This document shows positions 42,247 to 55,000 of a DNA stretch of 64,000 bases, piece after piece; positions within the stretch are counted from its first letter, which is position 1; every line of letters begins with the position of its first letter. The notes beneath the pieces are model-generated. The model saw only the letters and a list, made by a program, of their open reading frames with translations, ran no database searches and was not told where the DNA came from. The position numbers and the translations under genes were made by a program. Source of the DNA: Strongylocentrotus purpuratus (taxonomy: Eukaryota; Echinodermata; Echinoidea; Camarodonta; Strongylocentrotidae); contig NW_022145595.1 of assembly GCF_000002235.5 (NCBI RefSeq), positions 28,585,162-28,649,161 of the forward strand, written 5' to 3'.

Positions 42247-42381
42247 AAAAAAAATCTTTCCACTTTTTCCCCTTTTTTCCACCTTTTTCTTTTCCTTTTT
42301 TTCCCTTCTTTTTTTTTGCCAGGGGGGGGGGGGCGGGCCCCCCGGGCCCCCCGGCCCCCCCCCCCCCTGGATCCGCCACTG
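41629..42381. mobile_element. hAT-like MITE with three ~100-bp internal repeats
   Basis: Ends are CAGGCACGGATCC and GGATCCGCCACTG. The flanking octamers GTTTCCTA (41621-41628) and GTTTCCGA (42382-42389) match at 7 of 8 positions, consistent with an old hAT target duplication. Inside, three units of about 100 bp (about 41835, 41940 and 42035) carry GTCCAGGGGxCGGAGCCCCC, AGCTCAGGGGTTTT and GTCAGATGAGC. A (CA)n run lies at 42218-42243. It sits about 400 bp upstream of the gene 2 start. Confidence 0.7.
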
Positions 42382-43799
42382 GTTTCCGAAGGGCGCTTTC
42401 AAGTTCAAGTTCAAGTTTTATTTATCTTTCTTTCAGAACACACATAACACACTATATAACAAGTTAACAGAATATGGCGTTACAATAGAAAGTATATATC
42501 ATTATACACGCACAATTTCTATGATGTTTCAAGATTTCAACTCCTAGCTGTATAGTCATACGGTGGAAGTCATCGTGTTCTTTACGGCAGAACAGAAACA
42601 TTGTCGCGTTAAATTGAAAATATTTCAACCTGAACCCATGCATATTCCTACCTTAATGCTGAGCTGCATGAAGTTAATATGTACGATTTCTAAAAGCCTC
42701 TATCGCAAAATGATATTGCATTCATGCCGTATCATGTCTACATTCTATGCATTATTGTTTATACACAGTCTGCAGTCACGTGAGTATGTTAGACTTTGAT
42801 ATCACTTTGGGTGACGTCATTCTCCAGTATGTATATTTACAATTTAATGTTGAGGATATTGATTTTAAGCTAACACACTTATAGTCCGGCAGCCATCTCG
42901 GTATACCTTGTTTTAGGGTCTATAGTTTTTTTTTCTTCGGATTATAGTTTCTTAGACCATCAATTTGAAGAATTCGATTGCTGACACTCTGTCAGCATTG
43001 AGCAATTTGAGATATGTGACGTCATACAAAATGGCCGCCAAAATCCCCTTTTTAACCAAAATTAATGATATAAAAAGTTTTAACAGCATTTTACTTCATT
43101 AAATGGCAGTCAAATATCTTGATTTTTTTTCTAGAATCATCACTAAATAAAAATTGCGATGCTGTATGATCACAAATAATATGCAAATTTGCATAATTCG
43201 GAATGGCGCCCTCTATAGACACATTAACTTGCATAGTTCAAAATGATGGCCAAATACCAATTTCTAACATGTCTAACATGAGATTATCATATGTCATGAG
43301 TCAGATGCACTGGATACAGTGAGTAAAAATTGTGCTGCACATTTATTTTATTTTATAATTTGATACTCGAAGAAAACTCGGTTGAATTTTATGCTCTCTG
43401 TCCCATAGATATGAGGTGGCATATGGTGATAAATGCCCATTTTCAGTGACAGCGTTAAGAAACTAGAGTTGTATTCTAAGGTACTAGATTCTTTTAAATT
43501 AACCTAAAAAATACGAACTAGCAATACGATACAGGACTATATCCGTTTATAAGTTTGCTTAAAATCTTGAAATTTGTTTAAAAGCCCTCTAAAGTGTTGG
43601 GAACCCTAAAATATTCTATGCGGAAGAGGGTGTCATTTAACACTTAATTCTGCAAAGTGAGGTCGTGACTGTAATGCGTGCTTTCACACGCATGTTTGCA
43701 AATGAGCTCTCTTTACATTTTCTACAAACGCTTCAGTAGTTTGAGGTAGTGAGGCAAGGTTTGGGGGTATTTGGTAAATAAGAGCTTATGGACCCTAAT

Positions 43800-43990
43800 A
43801 TACATCTTCTCATTAGCATCAATTCAAATCGCTTGCTGCACTTTGATGTTGCCTGCTTCATCATAACTATGTTGTGGACAGACCTTTCCTTGGCATGACA
43901 TCACTGCCTGGAATCACTTCAACAGGAACCTCATCTTGACGGTAAAGGCCTGCTTGTGCTTTTGCCTATTTCTGAGCACCCAATCATCCT
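43800..43990 (-). pseudogene. C-terminal fragment of the TIR element's decayed ORF
   Basis: The - strand reads QDEVPVEVIPGSDVMP and then, after a stop/frameshift, HSYDEAGNIKVQQA. This resembles a recurrent uncharacterised transposon-associated protein of marine invertebrates. The match is from memory and no function is claimed. Confidence 0.4.
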
Positions 43991-44089
43991 GCAGACTCGC
44001 GCATATAATTATGATGTCGATCAACTGTAGTTTGTTGTCATGAAAAGATAGTGAAGTTAGCAACACTAGAGACACGTTTCAACAACCTC

Positions 44090-45625
44090 TCTCCCTAGCT
44101 TTATTGATCATTCCAAAGCTTTTGACTACGTACAACATAAACGCATATGGAAGATTATGAGCTAGATGGGCTTTCCAGCACATATAATTCAACTCATCCA
44201 GTCGCTCGATACCAAGAAGCAACAGTAAGAACAGAGAATGGCTACACCGAAAGGTTCACTATTGGTCAAGTTGTCCGTCAAGGCTGCATCCTATCACCAT
44301 AACTTGTCAACATCTATGCTGAATTCATCATGAGAAAGGCATTTTATGGTCAAGTTTCTGTTGGTGGACGAACGATCACCAACCTAAGATACGCCGACAA
44401 TACAACACTCTCTGGCGTATTGATGGGGAAGGGTTGGGGGGGGGGGGACAGTTGAACCCCCAAACAAAATTCAAACTGTTTTTTCTATATATTCGATACC
44501 AGTGATTTACAAATGTTGCTAAATTAAATAATTTTCCTGGGTTTTTTCTCAATTTTTAGTAAATTATTATTTGTTAAGCCTATGTTGGAAAATGACAAAT
44601 CCTAAATTCACAGTCAAGCAAATAATATGCTTATTTAAAAGCCTACATGTCAGGTTCCGCAGAACAGCGGGGGTCAGGGGACTCGAGCCCCCCTCACTTT
44701 TTGTATAAAGTATGTTAAAGAGAACTAGAAAGAAAGAAAGAAAGTGACCTGAGGTGAAATGAGGTATCAAAATATGTTCATCTTACAGTTAATAAATGCC
44801 TGAAACCCTTGAGCTTCCGGGGGCTGTGCCCCTTGAACACCACGCCAATTTACGCTCCTCTCTTCCTGATCGTAAATACTTCACCCCCCCCCCCCCCAAC
44901 CCCCGCTTTTAAAAAAGTTCCGCGGGGCCTGCATGTAACATGTATGAGTGGTGGTGATGCAGATTGTTTTTCTGCCCCTTTAAGTGTTTTTGCTCAGTAT
45001 GCCACTGACAACACTTATAACAAGAACTTCAGAAGAACTACTAGAACTCCTTAAAAAAGAGTGAAGGATGCAAGTGAATAATTTGGACCCTACTTCAATG
45101 TGAAAAAGACCAAGATCATGATTGGTGGAAATTAACTACATGCAACAGAGCATTGTGGTTGATGGAGAAGAAGTTGATCAAGTGGACAAGTTTATATAAT
45201 GTTCTTGGGTCAATGATTGTCAAGGAGGGTGGAAGCTCGGCAATATCTGCCTTTGAAATGTGGTGTTGGAGGAAGCTACTTGGGATATCATGAAGAGATT
45301 ACAACACCAATGGACACAATTAATGTCCATCATCGGAGATCAACTGCCACTTGCTACCAGGATTGACAAGTACAAGCTACAATAGTTTGGTCACGTTAGC
45401 AGAAGATCAGGAGACAACCTTGACAAATTATCATTCAAGGTACCTTTGAAGGAACACGTTACAAAGGAAGACTCAAGCTCAGATGGACTGACGACCTTAG
45501 GGAAATCACTAGCCACCCTCTAAATACTAAAGACACTCTACCGGATTGCAGGAGACAGATGCCAATCAAAAAGTCTCATCAAACGGGTCACAAGGGTGAG
45601 CCATGATCTATATGACGACGACGAC
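44090..45625 (+). mobile_element. RTE-like LINE remnant (reverse transcriptase)
   Basis: The + strand reads (with frameshifts) DHSKAFDYVQHKRIWKI, ATVRTENGYTERFTIG, VVRQGCILSP, INIYAEFIMRKA and LRYADNTTL. The catalytic box is YADN instead of YADD. After about 580 bp of other repeat DNA (44420-45000, with a CGGGGGCTGTGCCCC motif) a C-terminal part resumes, ending with the Asp-codon run GACGACGACGAC at about 45618, as in RTE-type elements. It is inactive and inserted opposite to the TIR element's own ORF. Confidence 0.7.
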
Positions 45626-45649
45626 GAACAGTAAGAGATAGTTTCTTGG

Positions 45650-46150
45650 AGGGCAGCAGTGACGCAGGACTCAGTTGGAAGACTCGCGACCCGTTATGAC
45701 CTCTAGATACTCTCGGATCTGTCAAACACCAAGCAAACATCATCAGATTTTCATCCGCAGCAGAGCACAACTAACAATGACTGTACAAGGTTGTTCCAGT
45801 GTCTCATGCCTGGCTGACATCTCAACTTTTGTCAAATTCTATAAGTCCGCCTTTGACATGGGAGTGCTCGTTTCCAGAATCATCAAAGAGTGCTATTGGG
45901 AATGGTGAAAGCTCTTATGACAAAATGTCCTTGACATTGACCTCTCTTGAACTTGTCTGCAGTCCTATTACTCTGGAGTAGATCAACTTTTCATAGACTT
46001 TCGTACCCCAACATTGACTTCTTCATGGCTGCCATGGTTTGAACTTTCTTGGAAATTGTGTCATAGAATCCACCAGGTAATTTCTTTTGAAAATCATGCA
46101 TCTGTCTAGTATAGATGTCAACTGCTTTATCCACATTCACTGACGTTGGA
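45650..46150 (-). pseudogene. N-terminal fragment of the TIR element's decayed ORF
   Basis: The - strand reads VDKAVDIYTRQMHDFQKKL, then TISKKVQTMAAMKKSMLGYE, then after stops VCLVFDRSERI and SLPTESCVTAALQETIS. Together with 43990-43800 this is one decayed protein frame separated by the RTE-like insertion. Protein family not named. Confidence 0.4.
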
Positions 46151-47762
46151 GCAATGCTGGTCTAAATCAATTGAATAACAATGTGTGCCGTAAAACCACT
46201 TCTCACCGATTTGATGAAAAATGAATTCTTTCATATCCATTTTTTTCTTGACATATGTAGGGTAGGTGTAGGGAATTGGAGACCACCAAGCTTGAACGCA
46301 TCACTGTCTGTCCGTGTTGGCTCCAATATTGATATAGCGACATGTGGCCTTCAACAACACTACTGCATATATCCAATTCATTTCGAAGACTACAATGCGT
46401 TCTCTCTCCGAGAAAATTGGCAAAATTGACCAAGATAAGCAATTTTGATCGTAAATTTTGCTCTGATGTAAAAACACAATTTTCACTGAATGTTGTGGTG
46501 TATGCAGATATTTAGGGGTGGCTCTTAAAAATTAGTTTTAAAAGGAAGTTTATGAAATGTGCCAACCATCACAGAAAGCTTATGGCCATTGTGTGTTGTG
46601 AATGGGTGTTCCAATTCACATTATGAATGGTGTCTGATCAGAAATGTGTGTAGGTAATGGGGGACACCAGGTCCAAGATGGGGGCCTACTTCTTCCCAGT
46701 TGTCAATTTCATGTTGAAAGGCACTATCATGAAACATATTTGGTTGTACGTGTCGCCATTCTAATTTGAATGCATTTAATTTTAAGAAGTTGTTTCTATG
46801 CTGTGAGTTTGAGCAATGTAAAAGTCATATTGCCAGAACATTATTCTGAAAGTATTTTAACATAATTGAGAGCACCTTTATTACTGTAAACAAAAAAACT
46901 ACAGAAATATTTTGGGCCACATTGTTTTAAAGTCGTTTCAAAATTACAGTAAATTCATTGGCTGCATGTATATCATTCAAAAAGTGTTTGAACTAACTAT
47001 AACAATCCCATTTTCATTCAAATTGTATTTAAAATGTCTTGATTTGTAACTGTCCCTTATTACCTACACATGTAGGTAATGAGAGACCTTTGGTGATGAC
47101 GTCATTAATCATTGTTATCTTATTAATCAGTTACATCATGACCACAATTTCGTTACCAAATAAAGAGAAAAAATACTGAAGAGAATACAAAAATATCTGT
47201 ATGTGTAACATTGTTCATGTTTATGTAAATTATGCAAATGTGCTTAAGGGTCTTCCATTCCCCATACCTACCCTATCTAAATGTGTACCAAACACGATGA
47301 AAGATTATTGCAGCACAACTGCAATTGTTGCCCCAAAAAAGCATTCAATATGATTTCAACGTGACATAGATTTAAGAAATTGGCATTTGGCTGGCACACA
47401 TATTTTATTCAAATTAATATGTTTATAGAGGGCGCTATTTCAAAATATGCAAATAAGCAGGTCATCTATGGCCATGCAACATCACGAAACATTTTTTTAT
47501 TGATGGTTTTAGAGAGATACAGACATTTGGCTGCCAAAAATTGTAGAAAAAAATCCTTATTATATATTTTTAAAGGAAAACCATGTACTTTGGCGGCCAT
47601 TTTGTATGACGTCATATATCTTAAATTGCTCAAGGCTGACAGAGTGTCAGCAATCGGATTCTTGAAATAGAAGGTCTAGGCAATCAAAATCCATTGAAAA
47701 AAAAACTATAGACCCTAAAACAAGGTTAGGCCAATAATCTGGATTTGGCTGCCGGACTATTA

Positions 47763-48571
47763 CAAGGAACAACCATTACTGAAAATATTTATATTTCCAT
47801 TTGAATTTGAAGCGGTTGCGCTATTATGTTTACCTCTCTGATTTCCCTGCTATATTTTAACTTTCAAAGTTTATGACTGCATGGTCTATTCATTTCTACC
47901 CTTTTGAATGGTACCTTGAAACATGTACTGACTGTTTAACTTGAGAGAAGGAGTTTTTTTTTTTTTTTACTGGGTTAGTGGTAAGAAACCACTTTTTCAC
48001 CGGCTTTCACGAAAGGCTCTTGTCATGCTTGTGATTTTGTTTTCTCTCTACAGATTGCTTTAGTCCCATTTACCTTTTTGTTAGCTCAAATTCAACCCCA
48101 AACGACTAGCTTCTATATCCTTCTTCTGCTTGTCAACCAGATTGTGCATTATTTTTTCATCACAAGCGGTTTTACTCCACCCCCCCCCCCCTGGACATCA
48201 CCCATGTTTGACAGCTTCTCGTTGTCGACTTGTATACCAAACACGGAAGTTGCCTCCCCCCCCCCCCTCCATATGCGTGTTCCCAAAATCTCCGGTAAAG
48301 GGGTACTTTTTCGCGCGACAAAGTCCGGCCCGCCATTGACTTTCACACCGGAGATAGGGGGTGGGGGGGGGGGGAGGAGTTACCCTCTGGGGACCTTTTT
48401 TTTTTTAACCTACCAGGAATGTTCAGGAAGTTGAAGTATTTCAACTTTTCAATAAAATGCTCTACGATGTCGACAGCTAGAACTAAATTCCCTCAGCGGT
48501 TCTCCTCGCAGGACTATCAACGAGTCGAGTTCAACCAGCCTTCTTCCAGTGTCTGCATGAATCAGAGTAGC
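47763..48571. other. Intergenic, homopolymer-rich, no gene
   Basis: Contains several poly-C, poly-G and poly-T runs (48179-48191, 48257-48267, 48359-48373). Open frames here are compositional. Confidence 0.5.
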
Positions 48572-48757
48572 CAGGGGCGGATCTAGGGGGGGGGGTGGCG
48601 GTTTACCCCCCCCCCCCCTTGGGCGACCAAGTGAAGAAAAAAAAGGGGGAGAAGAAGAAAAAAAAAGTAAAACAGTATAACGGCGCGATTTTTGGAAAAT
48701 CCTGGATCCGCCACTGGGTCAAACCACCCCCTTGGCAAAAAGCTAGATCAGCCCCTG
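48572..48757. mobile_element. hAT-like MITE (186 bp)
   Basis: Ends are CAGGGGCGGATCTAG and CTAGATCAGCCCCTG, nearly perfect inverted repeats. A second CCGCCACTG motif lies inside near 48709. No clean 8-bp target duplication is left. Confidence 0.65.
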
Positions 48758-49355
48758 CAAGCTCTAGCTGCCGTAGGTTTGTCGGGAAAGATCTGTTGCT
48801 TGAAAGATAGAAAAATTCTTTGAGAGATGAAATACCAAGTAGACTTGTCCATGTCGTTCACAATCATGGTCAAGCCTCTGTACTTCATTATCTCTATCAC
48901 TGGGATGACCAATGAATCATTCACATTTTAGAGTTTTAAATCCCGTCTGTACTAGCTTGGCCAAGGGGAATTAGACCTCCCTGTAAGGTCACTGACAGGT
49001 GGTTATCTCATCAAATCAGCTCTCAATTAACATAAGAAAAAGGGGATCATGGGGGACCAACAGGCACCGATTAGGCATTGTTTGCTATGTAGAGCAGTAG
49101 AGGGCGCAAGTATAGCTTTAAGTAGTGCAGTTGGGCTTTAAAATGAAATGGTATTGGAAGTCTTGAACTTCTTCCATTCTCTCGGGAATGGAGGCTACTT
49201 CAAAATGGTCGGAGGATATATATATATATATATTTTTTTTTTTTATCCACGGCAATTATTGAGCCCCGGCCTAGTATAGTGTTGATCAATCAGTTTCTCA
49301 AAATAAATAAAATTTGCAATCGCTGCTCTTTGAAGCAAGTCTTACGTGAAGTTAA

Positions 49356-49386
<31 letters not shown>

Positions 49387-49492
49387 CTCTAATTCGGTCT
49401 CTCTTTACCACTGTATCCGTCTGACTCTCTCTTTCTATTTCTTTCTCTCCTCTCTCTTCCGTTTATCTCTCTCTCTCTCTCTCTCTCTCTCT
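49356..49492. repeat. (CT)n microsatellite, interrupted
   Basis: Two runs of CT dinucleotides (49356-49381 and 49467-49492) separated by CT-rich DNA. Confidence 0.95.
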
Positions 49493-49520
49493 GATCCCTG
49501 TAAAATCATGTATTATGATG

Positions 49521-50226
49521 CATACCTGCCAACCTGAGACAAGAGAAATTAGGAGTAAATTTTTCTGGATGGACTACGAGGTCGCGAACCACCGAAGGAT
49601 TGGGGTAGTAGCCCGTAGATTGGGGGGGGGGGGGGGGGGGGGGTACACAGGACTTTAGGGTCTATTTTTTTTCTCTCCATTTTAATGGTGCAAATGGGCC
49701 TTTTCCTTCAACCTTTTCGCCCCACACATAAACAATTTTTGAAATGTGAACACTCACAAAACTACATGTTTCACTACCCACCTCAGTTAGGAGCCCTATT
49801 TTGCAAAGGTATATAGTAGTAGTAATCCAAAATAAATCCGAGGAAGTCCGGTAAATAACAAGCTTCCACGATCGTAGTCATTGCACAAGCATTGAAGAAA
49901 ACACGCCAATGTATACAGTGTTTATGCACGGCGTATCAACTGCACATGTAATATAAATACACGTGGGATATACGCAGGTATGAATAAACATCCCCAAATT
50001 GCTGATGTGAGATGCTTGTAGGATACTTTACAGGACAGAATGGACATTTTGCCATTGAAAATGGCGGACGCACACACAAAATATTAATTTAAAAAAATTA
50101 TCAAAAAAAAAAAAAAAAAAATTAAAATTAAAAAAAATCGGAGTTTTGAGGCATGCACTCGGAATTCGGAGTTGGTATGAAAAATGAGGAGAAACTCCGC
50201 CTAAATCGGGGTGGTTGGCAGGTATG
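49521..50226. mobile_element. TIR element with CATACCTGCCAACC ends
   Basis: The left end CATACCTGCCAACC (49521-49534) and right end GGTTGGCAGGTATG (50213-50226) are perfectly complementary, and ATGATG flanks both sides (49515-49520 and 50227-50232), a plausible 6-bp target duplication. The inside has a G-run (49622-49643) and an A-run, and no ORF. Confidence 0.75.
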
Positions 50227-50232
50227 ATGATG

Positions 50233-50519
50233 GTGTCATGATTGCTTACCAGTTTTACCTAACTTAATCCATCTTTAAATGTGCACTTCGTAATACAATT
50301 TTTTTTTTTTTTTTTAAATGGTGCATTAAGTCGAATACTAGACATGGGCCTCGTCTTACACAGATCGATTCAAATTGATTGCTGCTTGCTATCAAGCACA
50401 ACTCTTTACTAAACCTGAAATGAGATTGGAGGACTTGTAATCAATCATATTCAATCACAGCTCCTCATCAGACAGGACCCTGGAGGACACAAATCATACA
50501 AACAAAACACAGACAAAAT
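50233..50519. other. Intergenic, no clear feature
   Basis: Short AT-rich stretch with a poly-T run; the sequence ATCGATTCAAATTGATTG near 50364 resembles the foldback at 52237-52382. Confidence 0.4.
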
Positions 50520-51857
50520 ATTTTTTTCAGATATTTTATTGAAAAAATGTAGTCATTATCAACAAAGTAGTAACTGTTTGGGGGATTTTAAAAAAAGAAA
50601 AGAAGAAATGACCCAAAGATCTCTTTCACAATCCCCCTTTCCGCTCAGTACAATACCACTATACTAACAAAAAATGCTTATATACATAGTGTTCTCTTCA
50701 GTACAGGTTGTCAAGTCTCTACATACCCTACATTTTTTTCTCACCCTCTCAAAACGAAAAGAGAGAGATATTCTGAGCTAATAAAAACATTTCATTGTGT
50801 TTTATGAAGAGGTCGAGCAAAAATTGTACAGGTTATTCTTCCCATAAGTGATTAACTATCTGACTTTTTCTCTTCAAGAGAATGTATTCTGATTGAAAAT
50901 AGTTGCCATCAGATAACTGGACCTGAAGTGAATAAGTAAGGCAGTGCTCTAGCAATTACCATGGCGATGACTCTTTTGGAGTTTATGTCTTAAGAGATAT
51001 AGGGTTAGGGTTGTGATTGGGTTATGGGTTTGCTTTAGGTTTATGTATAGTATTTTGTGAAAGGCTGAAGTTCCAAAATGCAATTAGTGTATAGGTACTC
51101 GGTCATGTAGCAACTGGCACAAAAGCATGTGTTGTAAAACCAAGCTGATAAAGAAATATGTTTATTGTGTATTATTTTCATTGAGTTGGGATTAATCATT
51201 TTTTGAATCTGGATGAAAATAGATTAGAGGTGATCTGATGGCGACTATAATATCAAAAATTCCATTTCCATTATCAAAAAAAATGTAGTGGACATCTTAC
51301 GTCTAAGTGAATACAATATGCATGGAAATTACAAAAAAGTACAACGAACTTCATCCTAAATTTACAAAGTACTTTTCCATTAGTTCAAGTGGCTTATATT
51401 TGCTCAACATAACACGTAAAATGGCAGAAATAAGCAGCAGATTTAAGTGAGGTACAGCTTTGCTTATATTTTGTCTGCACATGGTCATAATTCTATCTAA
51501 AGAAACCATGAAGACTTGTTAAGATGCGGCCCAGTAAACCATCGCAAGACAGCTGCCGCAGGTTTTTTCAACTTGTTCATGAATAGTAACTGAATGCGAC
51601 AAAGACTTTGCACATATTCACCAAGCTCTGTGCTATAACATACCCACACGTGAAGCATATTACACTTTACTATTAAAGATAAACTTGAGTTCTGGTAAAA
51701 AAAAAAAAAAATGAATTCTTACAGAATCTAACGAAACTTACACTGAATGTTCTAGATTACAAATAAATGTCATGTGCCAAACAATTTTGGAAGAAAATGT
51801 ATACTGGCTGAGTAATGAGCATAGAAAGATAAGGAAATCAGGGTAGTACTAGCCCCG

Positions 51858-52075
51858 ACACTATGTGTGTTGTCCCATATACATCTATCTGTGTAAGTGA
51901 TTGTTACTTTACCAAGACTCTGCCAAATTTATGATGATTTTGATGACTCTAGAACCTTGCATTACATACTATTACTTACATGCTATATGATCAACTTTTC
52001 TGATCCATTCCACACCTTTTCTTTCACAATGCAATCGCATTACCAGTACTCAAGTTTATCTTTAACATCATCGTT
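51858..52075 (+). repeat. Dispersed repeat, also at 63220-63415
   Basis: Shares GTCCCATATACATCTxTCTG, ATTTTGATGAxTCxAGAACC, TTTCTGATCxATTCCAC and TTCTTTCACAATGCAATCGC with 63220-63415 in the same orientation. Confidence 0.8.
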
Positions 52076-52236
52076 TTTAAAAAAACAGCCACAGTTTTGC
52101 CAGGTCATGTCTGAACAAGCCTTAATTCACTCGCAACTTCACCTGTATTAAATACATTACCATAATAACTTTTGTTAGCCCTATTGTTCTAATAAATTGT
52201 GAAAGTTTAGAACTATTTCTGTGTATGGATATGTCA

Positions 52237-52383
52237 TCTGGGCCCTGTCTCATACAGAATTGCAATTGATTCAAATCAAACATTATTACTTTGATCGCAA
52301 ATCGATGCACAATCCACCGATTAAAGGGCATATGATTTGATTCAGATTAATTGCAACTCTTTTTAAAAGTGAGACAGGCCCCT
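52237..52383. mobile_element. Foldback MITE with GGGGCCTGTCTC-type ends
   Basis: Outer arms GGGCCCTGTCTC and GAGACAGGCCCC, then inner GAATTGCAATTGATTCAAATC mirrored by GATTCAGATTAATTGCAA. Palindromic overall with an ~60-nt centre. Confidence 0.7.
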
Positions 52384-54957
52384 GGTCAGTGAGTGCATGT
52401 AACTTAGGGGTGCGTCTTATACACAGGATTTTTAAGGTATGTGAGGTAAATGTGCGATATCATTTTTAAGAAGATTGGGCAGTGGTAACATAACAGTGAA
52501 GCAAACTAAATCTTTTGATTCTATTACAGGAGAACTTTAAAAAAAAAGAAAACTTCAAATCAACTCTAATAGACATAAATATATGGAACAATGTGGTAGC
52601 ACATTATATCAATGAGAATTGAAGTGCAAATGAAATGAATGTAGTTCGGTATTAGATTGACAATTTGGCAGAACCAAGCAGGTGCAGGTTCAATGATGCC
52701 ATTACATGCTGCTCCCTTGAGTGAGGAAAATAAAGTTCAAAATCAAGTTTGAGAACTACCAGGAGTTAAGCTAGATTACATCAACTTCAATATATCTAGG
52801 GCTTAGAGTACTTCTTGCAATATAGGAGACAACAGTAAATAAGAAACAGGACATAAAATGTTTCTCCATGTGGGGAGTAGAAAACTGAACAGAATATGTA
52901 CATTCATATCACAAGTTAGCAGCAAATTGTTAACGACTCTGGAAGCCACTTAAAACCAAGAGAGGAAAAGAAAAAACACAAAACCAACAAAATTAAATAG
53001 ATAACAATTACAATTCATATGAAGAGCATATAGTACTTATAATAGCACTTCAAAGGTTGATATGCTAGCTGAAATTTTCTAACAAAAACCAAGGACAATT
53101 AAAACAGTCATGTTTGGGGTTCACCATGAGTGAGTTTATAAAGTGTTCTTGAACATCAAATAATTTCTTTGGTGCTGATAACATTGAAGTTTTTATTGAT
53201 ATTGTCAAATTATCAATTTACAAGAAATGGGGCACTAAAGAATAATAGACATGTGAGTCTTCTGCAATCTTTTTTAAAATGCTTGAAAATAATGGATCAT
53301 TTCATAATAAATTGAAATTAAAAAGGGAGTCTTAATTAAGTTGAATGTAAACGTTCTTTCTTTCTCCTCAGAGAAGAGGTAAAATACAAGTAGAGAGTAA
53401 AATAATATAATTTAATGAAACTATAATGTGATTAATCAAATGATATTGATACTGGCTTGAGGCCTGCTGTTTTATATACTGAAGTATAATCATAATACAT
53501 ACATATTTACAACGAAAGTAATATACAACCATAATCTTATCTCATATTGAGAAATAAGTGATAATGATAAGTAGAGAAAATATAAATATCATCAAAGATT
53601 TCTTTGTACAGAAAAGAAACATCCTAAATATATTACTTAAGCCCATCGTACACTATACAATCCTCCTGCTGTTCGATATTCAAATAATTCACGATAGCAT
53701 TTGATATGAACATTCAAATTTCTAAATTCTTAATGATCAATGATTTGAACAGGCATATGATTATTTAAATCAAGATTTAAATTGATTTCAAGCTTTCTTG
53801 AAAGAGGAGTAGCCATCAAATAGCCAAAATCAGCTCAGAATCGTGGTGACGTCGGATTGTCTACAATTTGCAACCGATTCGGCTCTTATCTGAGTAGAAA
53901 GCGTAAATGCACTAAAATTCCTGTTGTTTGCATTCTTTTCATTATTCAGAACCAAGATCGTTTGTTTAGAATTCTATACCTATTGCCATTTCTTTTAAAC
54001 AAATTGGACTGTAGGAAGATTGTATATTGTGCGGTGGGCTTTATACATGTATACAAATCATGAGGATATTCTAGTTAAGTACATGACAACAAAAATCTGT
54101 TCATTTTTCCACATCAAGAGGCAGTACGTATCCCACGTGCATAATACAGAAAAGGTGACAAAAGCGACCTTTTTAATACCTATTCCTGAACCATTTTTAG
54201 TAATTTGCGCAGAATCACATCAAATATTAGTCAAATTTGGTGATTTCTACATTGCTATAGTCAACTTTTTGATAGGGGAATTCTTTTTAAAAAAAATTAA
54301 AAAAACACAAAACAACCTCAAAATACATTCTTAAAAACAAAATCAACTCTTCATCATAATGACATAGAAATTAACTGAACATGATCAGCTTCCCATCATT
54401 CCAGTACCGTAATTGAATGATCCATTGTAATAATATTTTATGAGAGAATCTACATAATATGTTAGTGATTGAACTGAGTAGGTAGCTATGGTTTATCTAT
54501 GATACACACAATTTAGATAAGTTAAGGAGTTTACATTGAAGATGAAATCAAATATATAATAAAAGGGGACCTGAAAAATGACCAACATATTCCAGGTTGT
54601 GTTTTACGATCAAAGGTCTTCTTTATCCAACAAGATTTGGACCACATTATCTCTTGCGAGAGGAGATCTGACAGAACATCAATGTCGTCATTCCTCTTTC
54701 AAGATAACCGTGAGTTCAAATCTAAAACACGCTTGGATCGAGTCCACCTGATCCCCTATGAAGAACGCGACCCAAATACAATTACAGGGTATAATTTTCA
54801 TATAAAATACTGCTTTATCCTCTCCCTAATTGATTACTACGTGTCCATCTGAAGTCTGAATATATCTACATTACGCCAGTCAAGTAAGATTGAATGTACA
54901 TCACATATACAATAGTTATCTACAGACATATAGTACTATCAACTAAAACTTCTTCTA

Positions 54958-55000
54958 ACAATACACCGGAAAATAAGAGAGACAGAGAGAGAGAGAGAGT
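54958..55000. repeat. Short (GA)n tract
   Basis: GAGAGACAGAGAGAGAGAGAG within the presumed 3' UTR region. Confidence 0.8.

Larger units (their letters stand above)
42882..47759. mobile_element. 4.9-kb TIR transposon with TTA target duplication
   Basis: Both ends read TAGTCCGGCAGCCA inward, and TTA flanks each side (42879-42881, 47760-47762). Mirror-image blocks continue inward at matching distances: CTTGTTTTAGGGTCTATAG, the palindrome GCTGACACTCTGTCAGC, GACGTCATA with AAATGGC(C)GCC, GGCGCCCTCTATAG about 325 bp from either end, and TTGTGCTGCA about 445 bp in. The TIRs are thus several hundred bp long but diverged. A 3-bp TTA duplication is typical of PIF/Harbinger elements, though no Harbinger transposase is visible. 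The centre holds a decayed - strand ORF broken by a + strand RTE-like LINE. Confidence 0.75.
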
